Source: Flavobacteriaceae bacterium UBA3611 (lineage in GTDB: Bacteria; Bacteroidota; Bacteroidia; Flavobacteriales; Flavobacteriaceae). Taken from it: 64,000 nucleotides of DNA. Both the position numbers and the translations under genes were made by a program. The notes under the pieces are model-generated. The model did no database searches, was not told the DNA's origin, and saw nothing but the letters and a program-made list of their open reading frames with translations. Within the stretch, counting starts at the first letter, position 1; each line of letters begins with the position of its first letter. The stretch covers positions 1 through 64,000 of the forward strand of contig DFLU01000004.1 in the NCBI GenBank assembly GCA_002375495.1, written 5' to 3'. Below are positions 16,896 to 25,818 of the stretch, in pieces.

Positions 16896-18059
16896 ATGCC
16901 AAAAGAAATAAAAAATCTAAAAGATTTACAGAATACTGAGTACGGACTCAAAAAGCTATTCGACGATGCAGAAGATTTTCTTCCATTGTTGGGTACCGAT
17001 TACGTTGAACTCTACGTTGGAAACGCAAAGCAAGCTGCCCATTTTTATAAAACAGCTTTCGGTTTTCAGAGTTTGGCCTATGCAGGGCTCGAAACCGGAT
17101 TGAAAGATCGTGTGTCTTATGTGCTGCAGCAAGACAAAATACGTTTGGTGCTAACATCACCTCTCAATAAAGGAGGCGACATCAATAGGCATCTTGATGA
17201 GCACGGAGACGCTGCAAAAGTAATAGCACTTTGGGTAGACGACGCCACCAAAGCTTTTGAAGAAACCACGAAAAGAGGTGCAAAACCCTATTTTGAGCCT
17301 AGAAAAGAAGAAGATGAACACGGCCATGTTATTAAATCTGGAATTTATACCTATGGTGAAACCGTGCATATTTTTGTAGAACGGAAAAATTATAACGGTA
17401 TCTTCCTGCCTGGGTTCGAGAAATGGGAATCGCATTACAATCCGCCGCCCGTAGGTCTAAAATTTATCGACCATATTGTAGGGAATGTTGGTTGGAATGA
17501 AATGAATAAATGGTGTAAATTTTATGCTGAAGTGATGGGCTTTGCCCAAATTATTTCATTTGCAGATGACGATATTTCTACTGAATACACCGCTTTGATG
17601 AGTAAGGTAATGAGTAATGGAAATGGACGAATTAAGTTTCCGATTAACGAACCTGCCGAAGCCGAGAAAAAATCGCAAATTGAAGAATACCTCGATTTTT
17701 ATAATGGTCCGGGCGTGCAGCACTTAGCGTTAGCTACCGATGATATTGTGGCTACGGTTTCAGCCATGCGCGAACGTGGGGTTGAATTTTTATACGTGCC
17801 AGACACCTATTATGACGATATTTTAGAGCGTGTTGGTGAAATTGATGAGGATATCAGTTTGTTAAAAGAACACGGGATTTTGATAGACCGTGACGAAGAA
17901 GGATATTTGCTTCAATTATTTACTAATAATGTATTGGACAGACCCACTATGTTTATAGAAATCATTCAACGAAAAGGAGCCCAAAGTTTCGGTGTTGGAA
18001 ACTTCAAAGCGTTGTTTGAAGCGATTGAGCGTCAACAAGCGAAAAGAGGAACATTATAG
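16896..18059 (+). CDS. hpd: 4-hydroxyphenylpyruvate dioxygenase
   Basis: Converts 4-hydroxyphenylpyruvate to homogentisate, the substrate of the preceding enzyme. Protein of 387 aa from the ATG at 16896; a TTG 9 nt earlier is less likely. Two vicinal-oxygen-chelate domains are visible; the C-terminal one carries the Fe(II) facial triad H193 (KFIDHIVGN), H276 (GVQHLAL) and E355 (MFIEIIQ). The C-terminal gate helix motif SFGVGNFKALFEAIE is intact. A strong terminator follows. Confidence 0.96.
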   Translation: MPKEIKNLKDLQNTEYGLKKLFDDAEDFLPLLGTDYVELYVGNAKQAAHFYKTAFGFQSLAYAGLETGLKDRVSYVLQQDKIRLVLTSPLNKGGDINRHLDEHGDAAKVIALWVDDATKAFEETTKRGAKPYFEPRKEEDEHGHVIKSGIYTYGETVHIFVERKNYNGIFLPGFEKWESHYNPPPVGLKFIDHIVGNVGWNEMNKWCKFYAEVMGFAQIISFADDDISTEYTALMSKVMSNGNGRIKFPINEPAEAEKKSQIEEYLDFYNGPGVQHLALATDDIVATVSAMRERGVEFLYVPDTYYDDILERVGEIDEDISLLKEHGILIDRDEEGYLLQLFTNNVLDRPTMFIEIIQRKGAQSFGVGNFKALFEAIERQQAKRGTL

Positions 18060-18083
18060 GGTTTTTCATGTAACAAAAAAGAT

Positions 18084-18120
18084 ACGCTACCGTCTATTCT
18101 AACAGAGGGTAGCGTTTTTT
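18084..18120 (+). terminator. Terminator of the hmgA-hpd operon
   Basis: Stem ACGCTACC (18084-18091) pairs with GGTAGCGT (18108-18115), with an inner TCT/AGA extension, followed by TTTTTT. Confidence 0.85.
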
Positions 18121-18197
18121 GATACATGGTAATTTCAGCAAAAGGAATATGCATACAATATCAGAGCACCAAATTAGTTACTCTATAAAAGAGGTTT

Positions 18198-18205
18198 TAA
18201 TTTTG
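18198..18205 (+). promoter_or_regulatory. -7 box upstream of the DUF3108 gene
   Basis: TAATTTTG fits TAnnTTTG exactly, 44 nt before the ATG at 18250, and lies between the hpd terminator and the gene. It suggests a separate transcript for the DUF3108, dioxygenase-family and M23 genes. Confidence 0.45.
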
Positions 18206-18249
18206 GAACAATAGTTGCAAATTGGTAGGAAACGCCTCAAACACATGCG

Positions 18250-19020
18250 ATGAAAAAAATTAGCACACTACTGTTTATACTCTTGGCAATGGTCACCACT
18301 GCACAAGAACAAGCCTACCAAGATGGAGAATGGTTTAAATTTCGTATTCACTATGGTTTTGTAACCGCAGGATATGCCACTTTAGAGGTAGACGATGCCA
18401 CATTAAATGGTAAGGAGGTTTATCACGTGAAGGGCGTAGGCGAAACCATTGGGATGAGTCGTTTCTTTTTTAAGGTTGAAGATTACTACGATTCGTACAT
18501 CGATAAGCAAAAAGATATTCCGTATAAATTTATTCGGAAAATTGACGAGGGCGGGCACACGAAAGATATTGAAATAGATTTTGACCATAAGTCGGGCAAG
18601 GCGCTGGTGCATAACAAAAAACACAAGACCAAAGAGCTGGTCAATTTCCCGAAAGATGCGCAAGATATGGTGTCTGCATTCTATTACCTGCGGAATAATT
18701 TAGATACGGAAAACATTAAGGTGGGAGAAACCGTGAATATGGATATGTTCTTCGATAAGGAGAACTACAAGTTCAGGTTAAAATTCTTGGGAAGAGAAAT
18801 TATGAAGACCAAATTTGGAAAAATCCCAGTAATGAAATTTAGACCCTACGTACAAGCTGGACGCGTTTTTAAAGAAAAAGAAAGTCTTACTGTCTGGGTC
18901 ACAGATGACGCCAATAAAATGCCGGTTTTGATTAAGGCAGATTTGGCAGTGGGGTCGTTAAAAGCAAGTTTGATTGAGTTTAAAGGGTTGAGGCATTCTT
19001 TCAGAATTATTGTAGATTAG
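18250..19020 (+). CDS. DUF3108 family exported protein
   Basis: Protein of 256 aa with signal peptide MKKISTLLFILLAMVTTAQ. The body matches the DUF3108 pattern: YQDGEWFKFRIHYGFVTAGYATLEV at the start of the mature part, a FFFKVEDYYDSYID stretch, QDMVSAFYYLRN in the middle, and a beta-rich end. It is probably periplasmic; the fold suggests a lipocalin-like or envelope protein but no function is established. The next gene starts 4 nt after its stop, so they are co-transcribed. Confidence 0.85.
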   Translation: MKKISTLLFILLAMVTTAQEQAYQDGEWFKFRIHYGFVTAGYATLEVDDATLNGKEVYHVKGVGETIGMSRFFFKVEDYYDSYIDKQKDIPYKFIRKIDEGGHTKDIEIDFDHKSGKALVHNKKHKTKELVNFPKDAQDMVSAFYYLRNNLDTENIKVGETVNMDMFFDKENYKFRLKFLGREIMKTKFGKIPVMKFRPYVQAGRVFKEKESLTVWVTDDANKMPVLIKADLAVGSLKASLIEFKGLRHSFRIIVD

Positions 19021-19024
19021 CAAC

Positions 19025-19960
19025 GTGAAAAACAAAGCGGCAGAACGGGAAAAATTAATGGAACAGCTGGCAGAAAAATACCAGTTGCTCGACCAAGACC
19101 TCAACACCCATTTAGAAGGGCTTTTGCATAGCAAACCCATAAATTATTGGGATTATATTCAGACAGATGCCCTGCTTAGTTTGCAGACCCAGCAAACGCT
19201 GTTTCCAGATGAAATGGTGTTCATCATGTACCATCAGGTAAACGAGCTGTTGTTTAAGATGATGCTTTGGGAAATCCAGCAGATTTCCTATAAAGAAAAT
19301 TTAACCCCTGCATTTTTTTCGGAACGGTTATTACGTGTAAGCCGATATTTTGATATGTTAACGTCTTCATTCCAGATTATGACACAGGGAATGGAAGTGG
19401 AGCAGTATCTAAAGTTCAGAAACACCTTAGCGCCAGCGAGCGGATTTCAGAGTGCGCAGTATCGTAAAATTGAATTCGCCTGCACCGATTTATTACAATT
19501 AATAGATGCGCGTTTCAGAAAAACAATAGACAGGGACACACCGTACAGCCATGCTTTTGAACATTTGTATTGGCAAGCGGCTGGTAAAGATTACCACACG
19601 GGTAAAAAAAGCTACACCCTGAGCCAATTTGAAGCAAAATATAGAAAGGAGTTTATACGTTTTATGAAAGAGTATAACACGATAAACATCTATGCACGCT
19701 TTTTGGACCTTCCAAAAGAAGCCAGAGAAGACGATGCTTTGGTTCAGGCTATGCGACATTTAGACCATACCATAAATATTACCTGGGTGATGGCGCATTA
19801 CAACACTGCTTCAAAATATTTAAACCATGGTAAAGAGCCCGAAAAAGCTACTGGGGGTAGCGAATGGGCTAAATATATGCACCCAAAATACCAAAAACGG
19901 ATATTTTTCCCAGCTGTTTGGACTGAAGAAGAAATTGCTACATGGGGAGAAAACGTTTAA
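19025..19960 (+). CDS. Tryptophan 2,3-dioxygenase family protein
   Basis: All-helical haem dioxygenase family, 311 aa from a GTG at 19025 (an ATG at 19058 is the alternative). Family signatures include INYWDYIQTDALLSLQ, MYHQVNELLFKMMLWE (distal His and helix), FRNTLAPASGFQSAQYRKIE and a C-terminal ITWVMAHYNTASKY whose His is the likely haem ligand. Classical members open tryptophan to N-formylkynurenine. This one belongs to the divergent Bacteroidota group, no other kynurenine gene is nearby, and it lies beside tyrosine dioxygenase genes, so the substrate is left open. Confidence 0.85.
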   Translation: MKNKAAEREKLMEQLAEKYQLLDQDLNTHLEGLLHSKPINYWDYIQTDALLSLQTQQTLFPDEMVFIMYHQVNELLFKMMLWEIQQISYKENLTPAFFSERLLRVSRYFDMLTSSFQIMTQGMEVEQYLKFRNTLAPASGFQSAQYRKIEFACTDLLQLIDARFRKTIDRDTPYSHAFEHLYWQAAGKDYHTGKKSYTLSQFEAKYRKEFIRFMKEYNTINIYARFLDLPKEAREDDALVQAMRHLDHTINITWVMAHYNTASKYLNHGKEPEKATGGSEWAKYMHPKYQKRIFFPAVWTEEEIATWGENV

Positions 19961-19995
19961 AAAATTGAACTAATTATATAGAAACTCAAAAAACA

Positions 19996-21222
19996 TTGAA
20001 GAACCTACTTTTAGCCATCCCTATACTACTCGCGATGTTGGCATGCGATAATGAAAAGGATGATGTAATTGAAGAAATACAAACTGAGCCGATTCCAGAG
20101 ATTGTTGAAGAATTTGGCTATATCCTGAACGATTTCAACGTAATTCGAGATACCATTCGCCCTGGAGATACTTTTGGCGGAATCCTTGATGCCAATGGGG
20201 TGTCAAATGCAGATATTTTACATGTCGCGACTCAATTTCGTGACAGTTTTGACGTGCGGCGCATTGTTGTGGGCAAACCGTACATGTTATTGAATTCTAA
20301 AGATTCGGTTAATAAAACGCAGGTTTTTATCTATCAGAAAAACAAAGTAGATTTTGCAGTCGTGGATTTTAGGGACTCTTTGACGGTTTATACAGACGAG
20401 CGTCCAGTGACAATGGTAGAAAAGACAGCCTCTGGAATCATTTCAAGCTCGTTATCGCAAACCATGGAAGACAATAATTTAAGTCCGGCCATGACCGATA
20501 GATTGGCGAATATTTTTGCATGGACGGTGAACTTTTACGGTCTTCAAAAAGGTGACAATTTTAAAGTAATTTATACTGAAAATTATATAAATGATACCAT
20601 TCAGGCAGGTCTGGGAGAAATTAGAGCGGCGTATTTTGAACATCGTGGTCGTCCGATTTATGCATTTCAGTATGAAAAAGATAGCCTTACGGGCGAAAAA
20701 GACTTTTATGATGAAAATGCAGATAACTTAAGACGTGCTTTCTTAAAATCTCCCATAAAGTTTAATTACCGCATTTCTTCAAAATACAACCTAAAACGTC
20801 GTATTAAATATTATGGTTACAAATTGCGCCCACATAAGGGCACCGATTTCGCAGCTCCGTTAGGTACACCCATTTTAGCTACTGCAGATGGAACTGTGAC
20901 GAAGTCTGAGCGACGTGGAGGGAATGGTAATTATGTAAAAATAAAGCACAATACGACCTATGAAACCCAGTATTTGCACATGAAAAAGCGAAATGTGAGG
21001 GTTGGTGAATATGTGCGTCAAGGAGACGTAATTGGTTGGATTGGAATGACGGGGAACACGGGAGGTCCCCATGTATGTTATCGCTTCTGGAAAAATGGAA
21101 AGCAGGTAGATCCGTTTAAAGAAGACTTACCCTTTTCTACACCTTTAGAAGAACAATACCGTGCGGCATATTTCGATTATATTCCTTCTGTAAAGGATAA
21201 ATTAGATTGTATCGTAAATTAA
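19996..21222 (+). CDS. M23-family peptidoglycan endopeptidase-like lipoprotein
   Basis: Protein of 408 aa from a TTG, the only start that keeps the lipoprotein signal (LLLAIPILLAMLAC). The acidic CDNEKDD after the Cys resembles the Bacteroidota signal for surface export. The C-terminal LytM/M23 domain (about 270-385) has the Zn motif HKGTD and the turn QYLHMKKRNVRVGEYVRQGDVIGWIGMTG (given in part). The final motif, normally GPHLH, reads GPHVC here, so one zinc His is Cys. Cys can bind zinc and I believe this variant recurs in Bacteroidota, so it may still be active. Role: cell-wall crosslink cleavage. Confidence 0.85.
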   Translation: MKNLLLAIPILLAMLACDNEKDDVIEEIQTEPIPEIVEEFGYILNDFNVIRDTIRPGDTFGGILDANGVSNADILHVATQFRDSFDVRRIVVGKPYMLLNSKDSVNKTQVFIYQKNKVDFAVVDFRDSLTVYTDERPVTMVEKTASGIISSSLSQTMEDNNLSPAMTDRLANIFAWTVNFYGLQKGDNFKVIYTENYINDTIQAGLGEIRAAYFEHRGRPIYAFQYEKDSLTGEKDFYDENADNLRRAFLKSPIKFNYRISSKYNLKRRIKYYGYKLRPHKGTDFAAPLGTPILATADGTVTKSERRGGNGNYVKIKHNTTYETQYLHMKKRNVRVGEYVRQGDVIGWIGMTGNTGGPHVCYRFWKNGKQVDPFKEDLPFSTPLEEQYRAAYFDYIPSVKDKLDCIVN

Positions 21223-21371
21223 TTTATTGGCCCCCAGTATTGTTGATAACCCTGTTATTAATTAATGGGCTTCAATTCAGATACTTACCATAATCCTATT
21301 ACATTTACTACACCAACTTATTTGTTAGCATTTTCTTAACGTTGTATAACATACTTTTCAACGGAAGTACT

Positions 21372-21379
21372 TATTTTTG
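21372..21379 (+). promoter_or_regulatory. -7 box of the TonB-receptor promoter
   Basis: TATTTTTG matches TAnnTTTG and ends 27 nt before the ATG at 21407. The 184-bp gap before this gene has no ORF. Confidence 0.5.
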
Positions 21380-21406
21380 CAGCAAATTAAAAACTCACAT
21401 ACAATT

Positions 21407-23986
21407 ATGAAGAAAATTTTACTTTTTACACTGCTATTAGCTGGATTCACAGCTTTTTCGCAAGGAACAGTGACGGGAACCGTCGTTGATTCTGATTTGG
21501 GAGGTGGACTTCCAAGCTCAAATATCAAGGAAATTGGTACCGCCAACGGTTCGATTTCTGATTTTGATGGAAACTTTTCTCTTTCTGTGTCTTCTAACAC
21601 AGGTAAATTAGAGATTACGTATGTTGGCTACATAAAGAAAACTGTATCGTATACGCTTACGAACGGAACAGCCGATTTAGGAGAAATCCCATTATCAGTA
21701 GACGAAAACACGCTTGATGAGGTTGTGATCGTTGGTTCAGGGGTAATCGATTTAGCAGCAGACCGAAAAACTCCGGTAGCTGTTTCTACTATTACGAAGC
21801 AAGAAATTCAAAACAGAGTTGCTGGTAATGTTGAGCTTGCTGAAGCACTTAAAAACACACCATCTGCGTATATTTCAGGACAGACAGGATTCGGTGACGG
21901 TCAGTTATCCTTGCGTGGTTTTGACAACTCAAATATCGCCGTGTTACTTAACGGTCAGCCTGTGAATTCTCAGGAAGATGGGCGTATTTTCTGGTCTAAC
22001 TGGTCAGGTCTAGCTGATATCGCCAATGCGGTTCAGGTACAACGTGGTCTTGGTTCATCTAAATTGGCAATTTCATCTGTGGGTGGTACGACCAATATTG
22101 TTATGAAAGCTGCTGACAGAACGGAAGGCGGTTTTGTACGTTTCTTAGGAGCTAACGATAGTTACTTTAAAGGAACAGTTGCTTATGATACTGGAATGAA
22201 CGAAAACGGATGGGCATTTTCTGTATTATTAGACCACTGGCAAGCACACAGAAAGTGGGCAAAAGGAACCTATGGTCAAGGTCAGAACTACTTTTTCGCT
22301 GTTGGTTATAAGCCGAATGAGAATCATTCATTCAACTTTTTAGCAACCGGAGCTCCACAATTACACGGTCAACGTTTTTCTCAAACTAGAGAAAGACTTG
22401 CTGCAGATCCCAAGTTTAATGAACATTGGGGATATACAGAAGATGGTATTGAGTCTGAGCGTCAAAACTTCTACCACAAACCAGTATTTAACTTAAACTG
22501 GGATTGGACCATGAGCGATAAAACAGCTCTTTCTTCTGTGGCATATGCCTCTTGGGGTCGCGGTGGTGGAACGGGACCTAGAGGAGATCGTCCTATTCGT
22601 ACCGAAGATCCTGATGGAGCAGGTCCGTTAATCGGCCAGATTGATTACCCTGCAAATATTGCAAATAACACAGCAATTGGATTAGGTAATACTGATGGTC
22701 CTGATGGTGATGGATATATTAGGAGAGCTTCTATGAACAATCACCAATGGTTTGGATTGATTTCTAATTTAGAGCACCAATTTAGCGATAATCTAACGGC
22801 AAACTTCGGTGTTGATGTAAGAACATATACAGGAGATCACTTCCGTCAAGTAGTAGATTTGTACGGTCTTACAGGATGGGCTAATGATACGGCGAATGGT
22901 TCTACAGTAACCAATACGTACGAAGCTGACCCATGGGCAGCATTAAATGATTTTGCGCCAGAAGAAGATCGTATCGACTACGATTACTCTGAAGATATCA
23001 ACTATCAAGGGGTTTTCGGTCAGTTAGAATATGCAACTGAGAGATTCTCAGTATTTTTCCAAGGTGCTCTGTCTAATCAGTCGTACCAAAGAATAGGTCG
23101 TTTTAGCGATCCAGGAACTTCAGATAAATTTAATGAAATGGGATACAACGTTAAAGGTGGGGTCTCATATTCAATCAATGATATGAATACCATCTTTGTA
23201 AACGCAGGACGTTATTCTCGTCAGCCATTCTCAGATAGTGCATTTCAAAACATTAGAAGGTCTAATGTCTTAGTGCAGCCAACAATTGAAAATGAAGAAA
23301 TTACTGGTTATGAAGCGGGATACCGTTTTCAAGCAGATGATATCTTAATTAACATTAACGCATACATTACAGACTGGGATAACAGAACTGTACTGTCTGG
23401 TGGTATTGATGATCCTGATGGAACTCCAGATTCTGGAGACGAAACTGAAATCAATATTTTTGAAAGAGGTGTACGTCAATACCATACTGGTGCTGAAGTT
23501 GATCTCCAATGGAGGGTAACAGATTGGTTAACCTTAACAGGATATGCTTCTGGTGGTAGTTGGGTATATAAAGGCGAAACAAACTTCCAAATATATAACG
23601 ATGAAACAGGTGAGCTAATCTCTGAAGGTGAAGGTGTTGACCGTAGCGGAATTAAAGTTTCTACTGCGCCACAAACTGCTGCTGGTCTTGGCTTTAGAGC
23701 AAAGGTTGTAAAAGGTCTTAGTTTCGACGGAAATTATAACTATTATGCAAACCACTATGTTTTCACAGACTTAAGTTCTACTTTAGAGGATCTTGAAAAG
23801 CTTGATGCGTATGACTTAGTTGACTTAGGAGTTTCTTACAACTTCAATTTAGGAGGTCAAAAACTAGTGCTAAGAGGAAACGTGTTTAACGTATTCGATG
23901 TTCAAGCAATCCAACAAACGGATCGTTTTGGTGTAATTAACACCAACGGTTTAACATACAACGGATCTATCAGATACGAATTCTAA
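21407..23986 (+). CDS. TonB-dependent outer-membrane receptor
   Basis: Protein of 859 aa from the ATG at 21407, with signal peptide MKKILLFTLLLAGFTAFSQG. A carboxypeptidase-regulatory-like domain follows (about 20-95), then the plug (VIDLAADRKTPVAVSTITKQ; LSLRGFDNSNIAVLLNGQPV; SVGGTTNIVMKA) and a long barrel ending in IRYEF. Start choice: an in-frame TTG at 21377 overlaps the promoter box and lacks a leader. The codon use is smoother and more AT-rich than neighbours, consistent with high expression. Substrate unknown. The subfamily motif NWSGLADI / RGLGSSKLAISSVGGTTNIV is shared with the receptor at 25819. Confidence 0.92.
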   Translation: MKKILLFTLLLAGFTAFSQGTVTGTVVDSDLGGGLPSSNIKEIGTANGSISDFDGNFSLSVSSNTGKLEITYVGYIKKTVSYTLTNGTADLGEIPLSVDENTLDEVVIVGSGVIDLAADRKTPVAVSTITKQEIQNRVAGNVELAEALKNTPSAYISGQTGFGDGQLSLRGFDNSNIAVLLNGQPVNSQEDGRIFWSNWSGLADIANAVQVQRGLGSSKLAISSVGGTTNIVMKAADRTEGGFVRFLGANDSYFKGTVAYDTGMNENGWAFSVLLDHWQAHRKWAKGTYGQGQNYFFAVGYKPNENHSFNFLATGAPQLHGQRFSQTRERLAADPKFNEHWGYTEDGIESERQNFYHKPVFNLNWDWTMSDKTALSSVAYASWGRGGGTGPRGDRPIRTEDPDGAGPLIGQIDYPANIANNTAIGLGNTDGPDGDGYIRRASMNNHQWFGLISNLEHQFSDNLTANFGVDVRTYTGDHFRQVVDLYGLTGWANDTANGSTVTNTYEADPWAALNDFAPEEDRIDYDYSEDINYQGVFGQLEYATERFSVFFQGALSNQSYQRIGRFSDPGTSDKFNEMGYNVKGGVSYSINDMNTIFVNAGRYSRQPFSDSAFQNIRRSNVLVQPTIENEEITGYEAGYRFQADDILININAYITDWDNRTVLSGGIDDPDGTPDSGDETEINIFERGVRQYHTGAEVDLQWRVTDWLTLTGYASGGSWVYKGETNFQIYNDETGELISEGEGVDRSGIKVSTAPQTAAGLGFRAKVVKGLSFDGNYNYYANHYVFTDLSSTLEDLEKLDAYDLVDLGVSYNFNLGGQKLVLRGNVFNVFDVQAIQQTDRFGVINTNGLTYNGSIRYEF

Positions 23987-24010
23987 TAGTTTCATTGTTG
24001 AAATATTTAA

Positions 24011-24039
24011 AACCGCTCCAAAATTGGAGCGGTTTTTTT
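24011..24039 (+). terminator. Terminator after the TonB receptor
   Basis: A perfect 10-bp stem (AACCGCTCCA at 24011-24020 with TGGAGCGGTT at 24025-24034), 4-nt loop, then a run of T (TTTTTTT from 24033). Confidence 0.92.
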
Positions 24040-24082
24040 ATGGAAATATACCTACCTTTACGTGGTAACCAAACCGCACATT

Positions 24083-24529
24083 ATGTACACAACTGTTCAA
24101 TTTATACATTCATACTGGGCTTATTTAGTCGTTTTTGTAGTTCTTATTGCCACCATCAATGCACTTGCTGGATACTTCGGAAATAAGGAATACAGTCCAA
24201 AAGACTTTAGACTCGCGCTTTTTGCGCTCATCACAACCCACATACAGTTTCTGATTGGTTTGGTGCTGTATTTTATATCTCCTTTAGGATTGCAGAACAT
24301 CACCAATAACGGAATGGGTGAAGTAATGAAAAACGATTTGTTTCGCCTCTACGCAGTAGAACATCCTACCATAATGATCTTGACGGTTGTTTTTATAACC
24401 ATTGGTTATTCTAAACATAAAAAGAAACTGGTAAGCAAGCCGAAATTCAAAATGCTTGCCATATTTTACACCATTGCCTTAGTGCTTATGTTGAGCAGAA
24501 TACCTTGGTCACAATGGCTAGATTTATAG
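24083..24529 (+). CDS. Four-helix integral membrane protein of unknown function
   Basis: Protein of 148 aa from the ATG at 24083 (MYTTVQFIHSYWAYLVV); a GTG at 24062 would add seven residues. Four hydrophobic helices are clear (about 8-28, 45-65, 92-110, 122-142), with His residues near several of them (FIHSYW, TTHIQF, VEHPTI). It resembles small cytochrome-b-like membrane proteins that are common in Bacteroidota, but I cannot assign a cofactor or reaction. It converges with the endonuclease-family gene 10 bp away. Confidence 0.6.
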   Translation: MYTTVQFIHSYWAYLVVFVVLIATINALAGYFGNKEYSPKDFRLALFALITTHIQFLIGLVLYFISPLGLQNITNNGMGEVMKNDLFRLYAVEHPTIMILTVVFITIGYSKHKKKLVSKPKFKMLAIFYTIALVLMLSRIPWSQWLDL

Positions 24530-24539
24530 TCTCTAGGTG

Positions 24540-25592
24540 CTAGTTCTTTTCTTTGATTAGAAATAGATATACTGGAAAATGGTCGCTATACCCGCCAGTA
24601 AAACTGCCATTATTAAAACTGCGGAAAGGATATCCCTTAAATTGTCCTTTTGGATTCGCTAAATAAGGTTTGTTGAAAATACCTGCTTTGAACAACCGAT
24701 AACTATCATAATCTTGAAGGGTTAGTTCTGTTGAGACTATTATTTGGTCAAAAAGATTCCAGTTATCGCGCCATGCCAATGTGCCAATGCCTTTTTTAAA
24801 TAGACGCTCCATCGGGTTATACAGTTCTTTTAATTTTAAGTCAGCCCTCTTATTTTTTGTTCGTAAGTGTTTCTTAATACTTCTGTTCGTGGGATCATCG
24901 TTAAAGTCACCCATCGTTATAATTTTTGCATATGGGTCTCTAGAAAACAACGAATCTATAAGATGTCTATTCAACTTTGCAGCACGAACACGTTTGGGAC
25001 TGCTTCTTGCTTCACCGCCACGCCGTGAAGGCCAATGATTCACTAATACATGAATCAACTCGCCGTCTAACATACCGCTTACCACCAATTGGTCTCTCGT
25101 AAACACACGCTTGCTAGGGTCAAGACTGTCGTAAATATATAAAGGAACCGACTTGTAGTTCGTGGGCGTAAATAGGCGTTTTTGGTACAACAGCGCCACA
25201 TCAATTCCACGCCAATCTGGTGAGTCAAATTGAATGATTCCATAATCAGTTTTTATTAAGGACGGCTGATTCACCAAATCTTCTAAGACCTGACGGTTTT
25301 CAATTTCACATAATCCAATAATAACTGGTGGCCCACCGCTTTCCTCCGCACCAATTTCAGAAATCACCTGCGCCATATTTTTTAATTTGGCTTGGTACAT
25401 TTCTTGGGTCCAATGGTCTTTTCCGTCGGGAGTTCTGTCATTATCAAATGTTAATGGGTCATCTTCAAAGTCGAATAGATTTTCCATATTATAGAACGCA
25501 ACCGTAACAATAGCATACTGATTTTTTTCTTGGGCAAACCCCGTTGCAGTTAGAATGGCACAAGCGAAAAGTGACAGCAATATATATTTCAT
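24540..25592 (-). CDS. Exported endonuclease/exonuclease/phosphatase-family protein
   Basis: DNase I-like metallo-phosphodiesterase fold, 350 aa from the ATG at 25592, chosen because it begins a signal peptide (MKYILLSLFACAILTATGFAQ); an upstream ATG at 25655 adds 21 unlikely residues. Motifs: FYNMENLFD, CEIENRQVLEDL (catalytic Glu), a NHWPSRRGGEARS segment, MGDFNDDP (Asp/Asn) and the terminal SDHFPVYLFL (catalytic His). It probably cleaves extracellular nucleic acid, or another phosphodiester, in the periplasm or outside. It is divergent from the TonB receptor/DUF5689 pair. Confidence 0.88.
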   Translation of the reverse strand: MKYILLSLFACAILTATGFAQEKNQYAIVTVAFYNMENLFDFEDDPLTFDNDRTPDGKDHWTQEMYQAKLKNMAQVISEIGAEESGGPPVIIGLCEIENRQVLEDLVNQPSLIKTDYGIIQFDSPDWRGIDVALLYQKRLFTPTNYKSVPLYIYDSLDPSKRVFTRDQLVVSGMLDGELIHVLVNHWPSRRGGEARSSPKRVRAAKLNRHLIDSLFSRDPYAKIITMGDFNDDPTNRSIKKHLRTKNKRADLKLKELYNPMERLFKKGIGTLAWRDNWNLFDQIIVSTELTLQDYDSYRLFKAGIFNKPYLANPKGQFKGYPFRSFNNGSFTGGYSDHFPVYLFLIKEKN

Positions 25593-25818
25593 CTTAAAAC
25601 AAACTACTTTGGGGAGTACACCGCTTTTTAAAGATAAACTTCGAAAGTTTGTCATGCTAATTCAGCTGCCTTCAATTCATGAATAAAGACTAGTAAAAGG
25701 AATAATTTCCTATTGTTTTTTTGACTGGTTTATTTTGAAATCCTACCTTTTTAGCTCCTTAGTACATGTATATTTCTATACATGAGACTCCCTAATAAAA
25801 ATTAACTCAATCTGTAAA

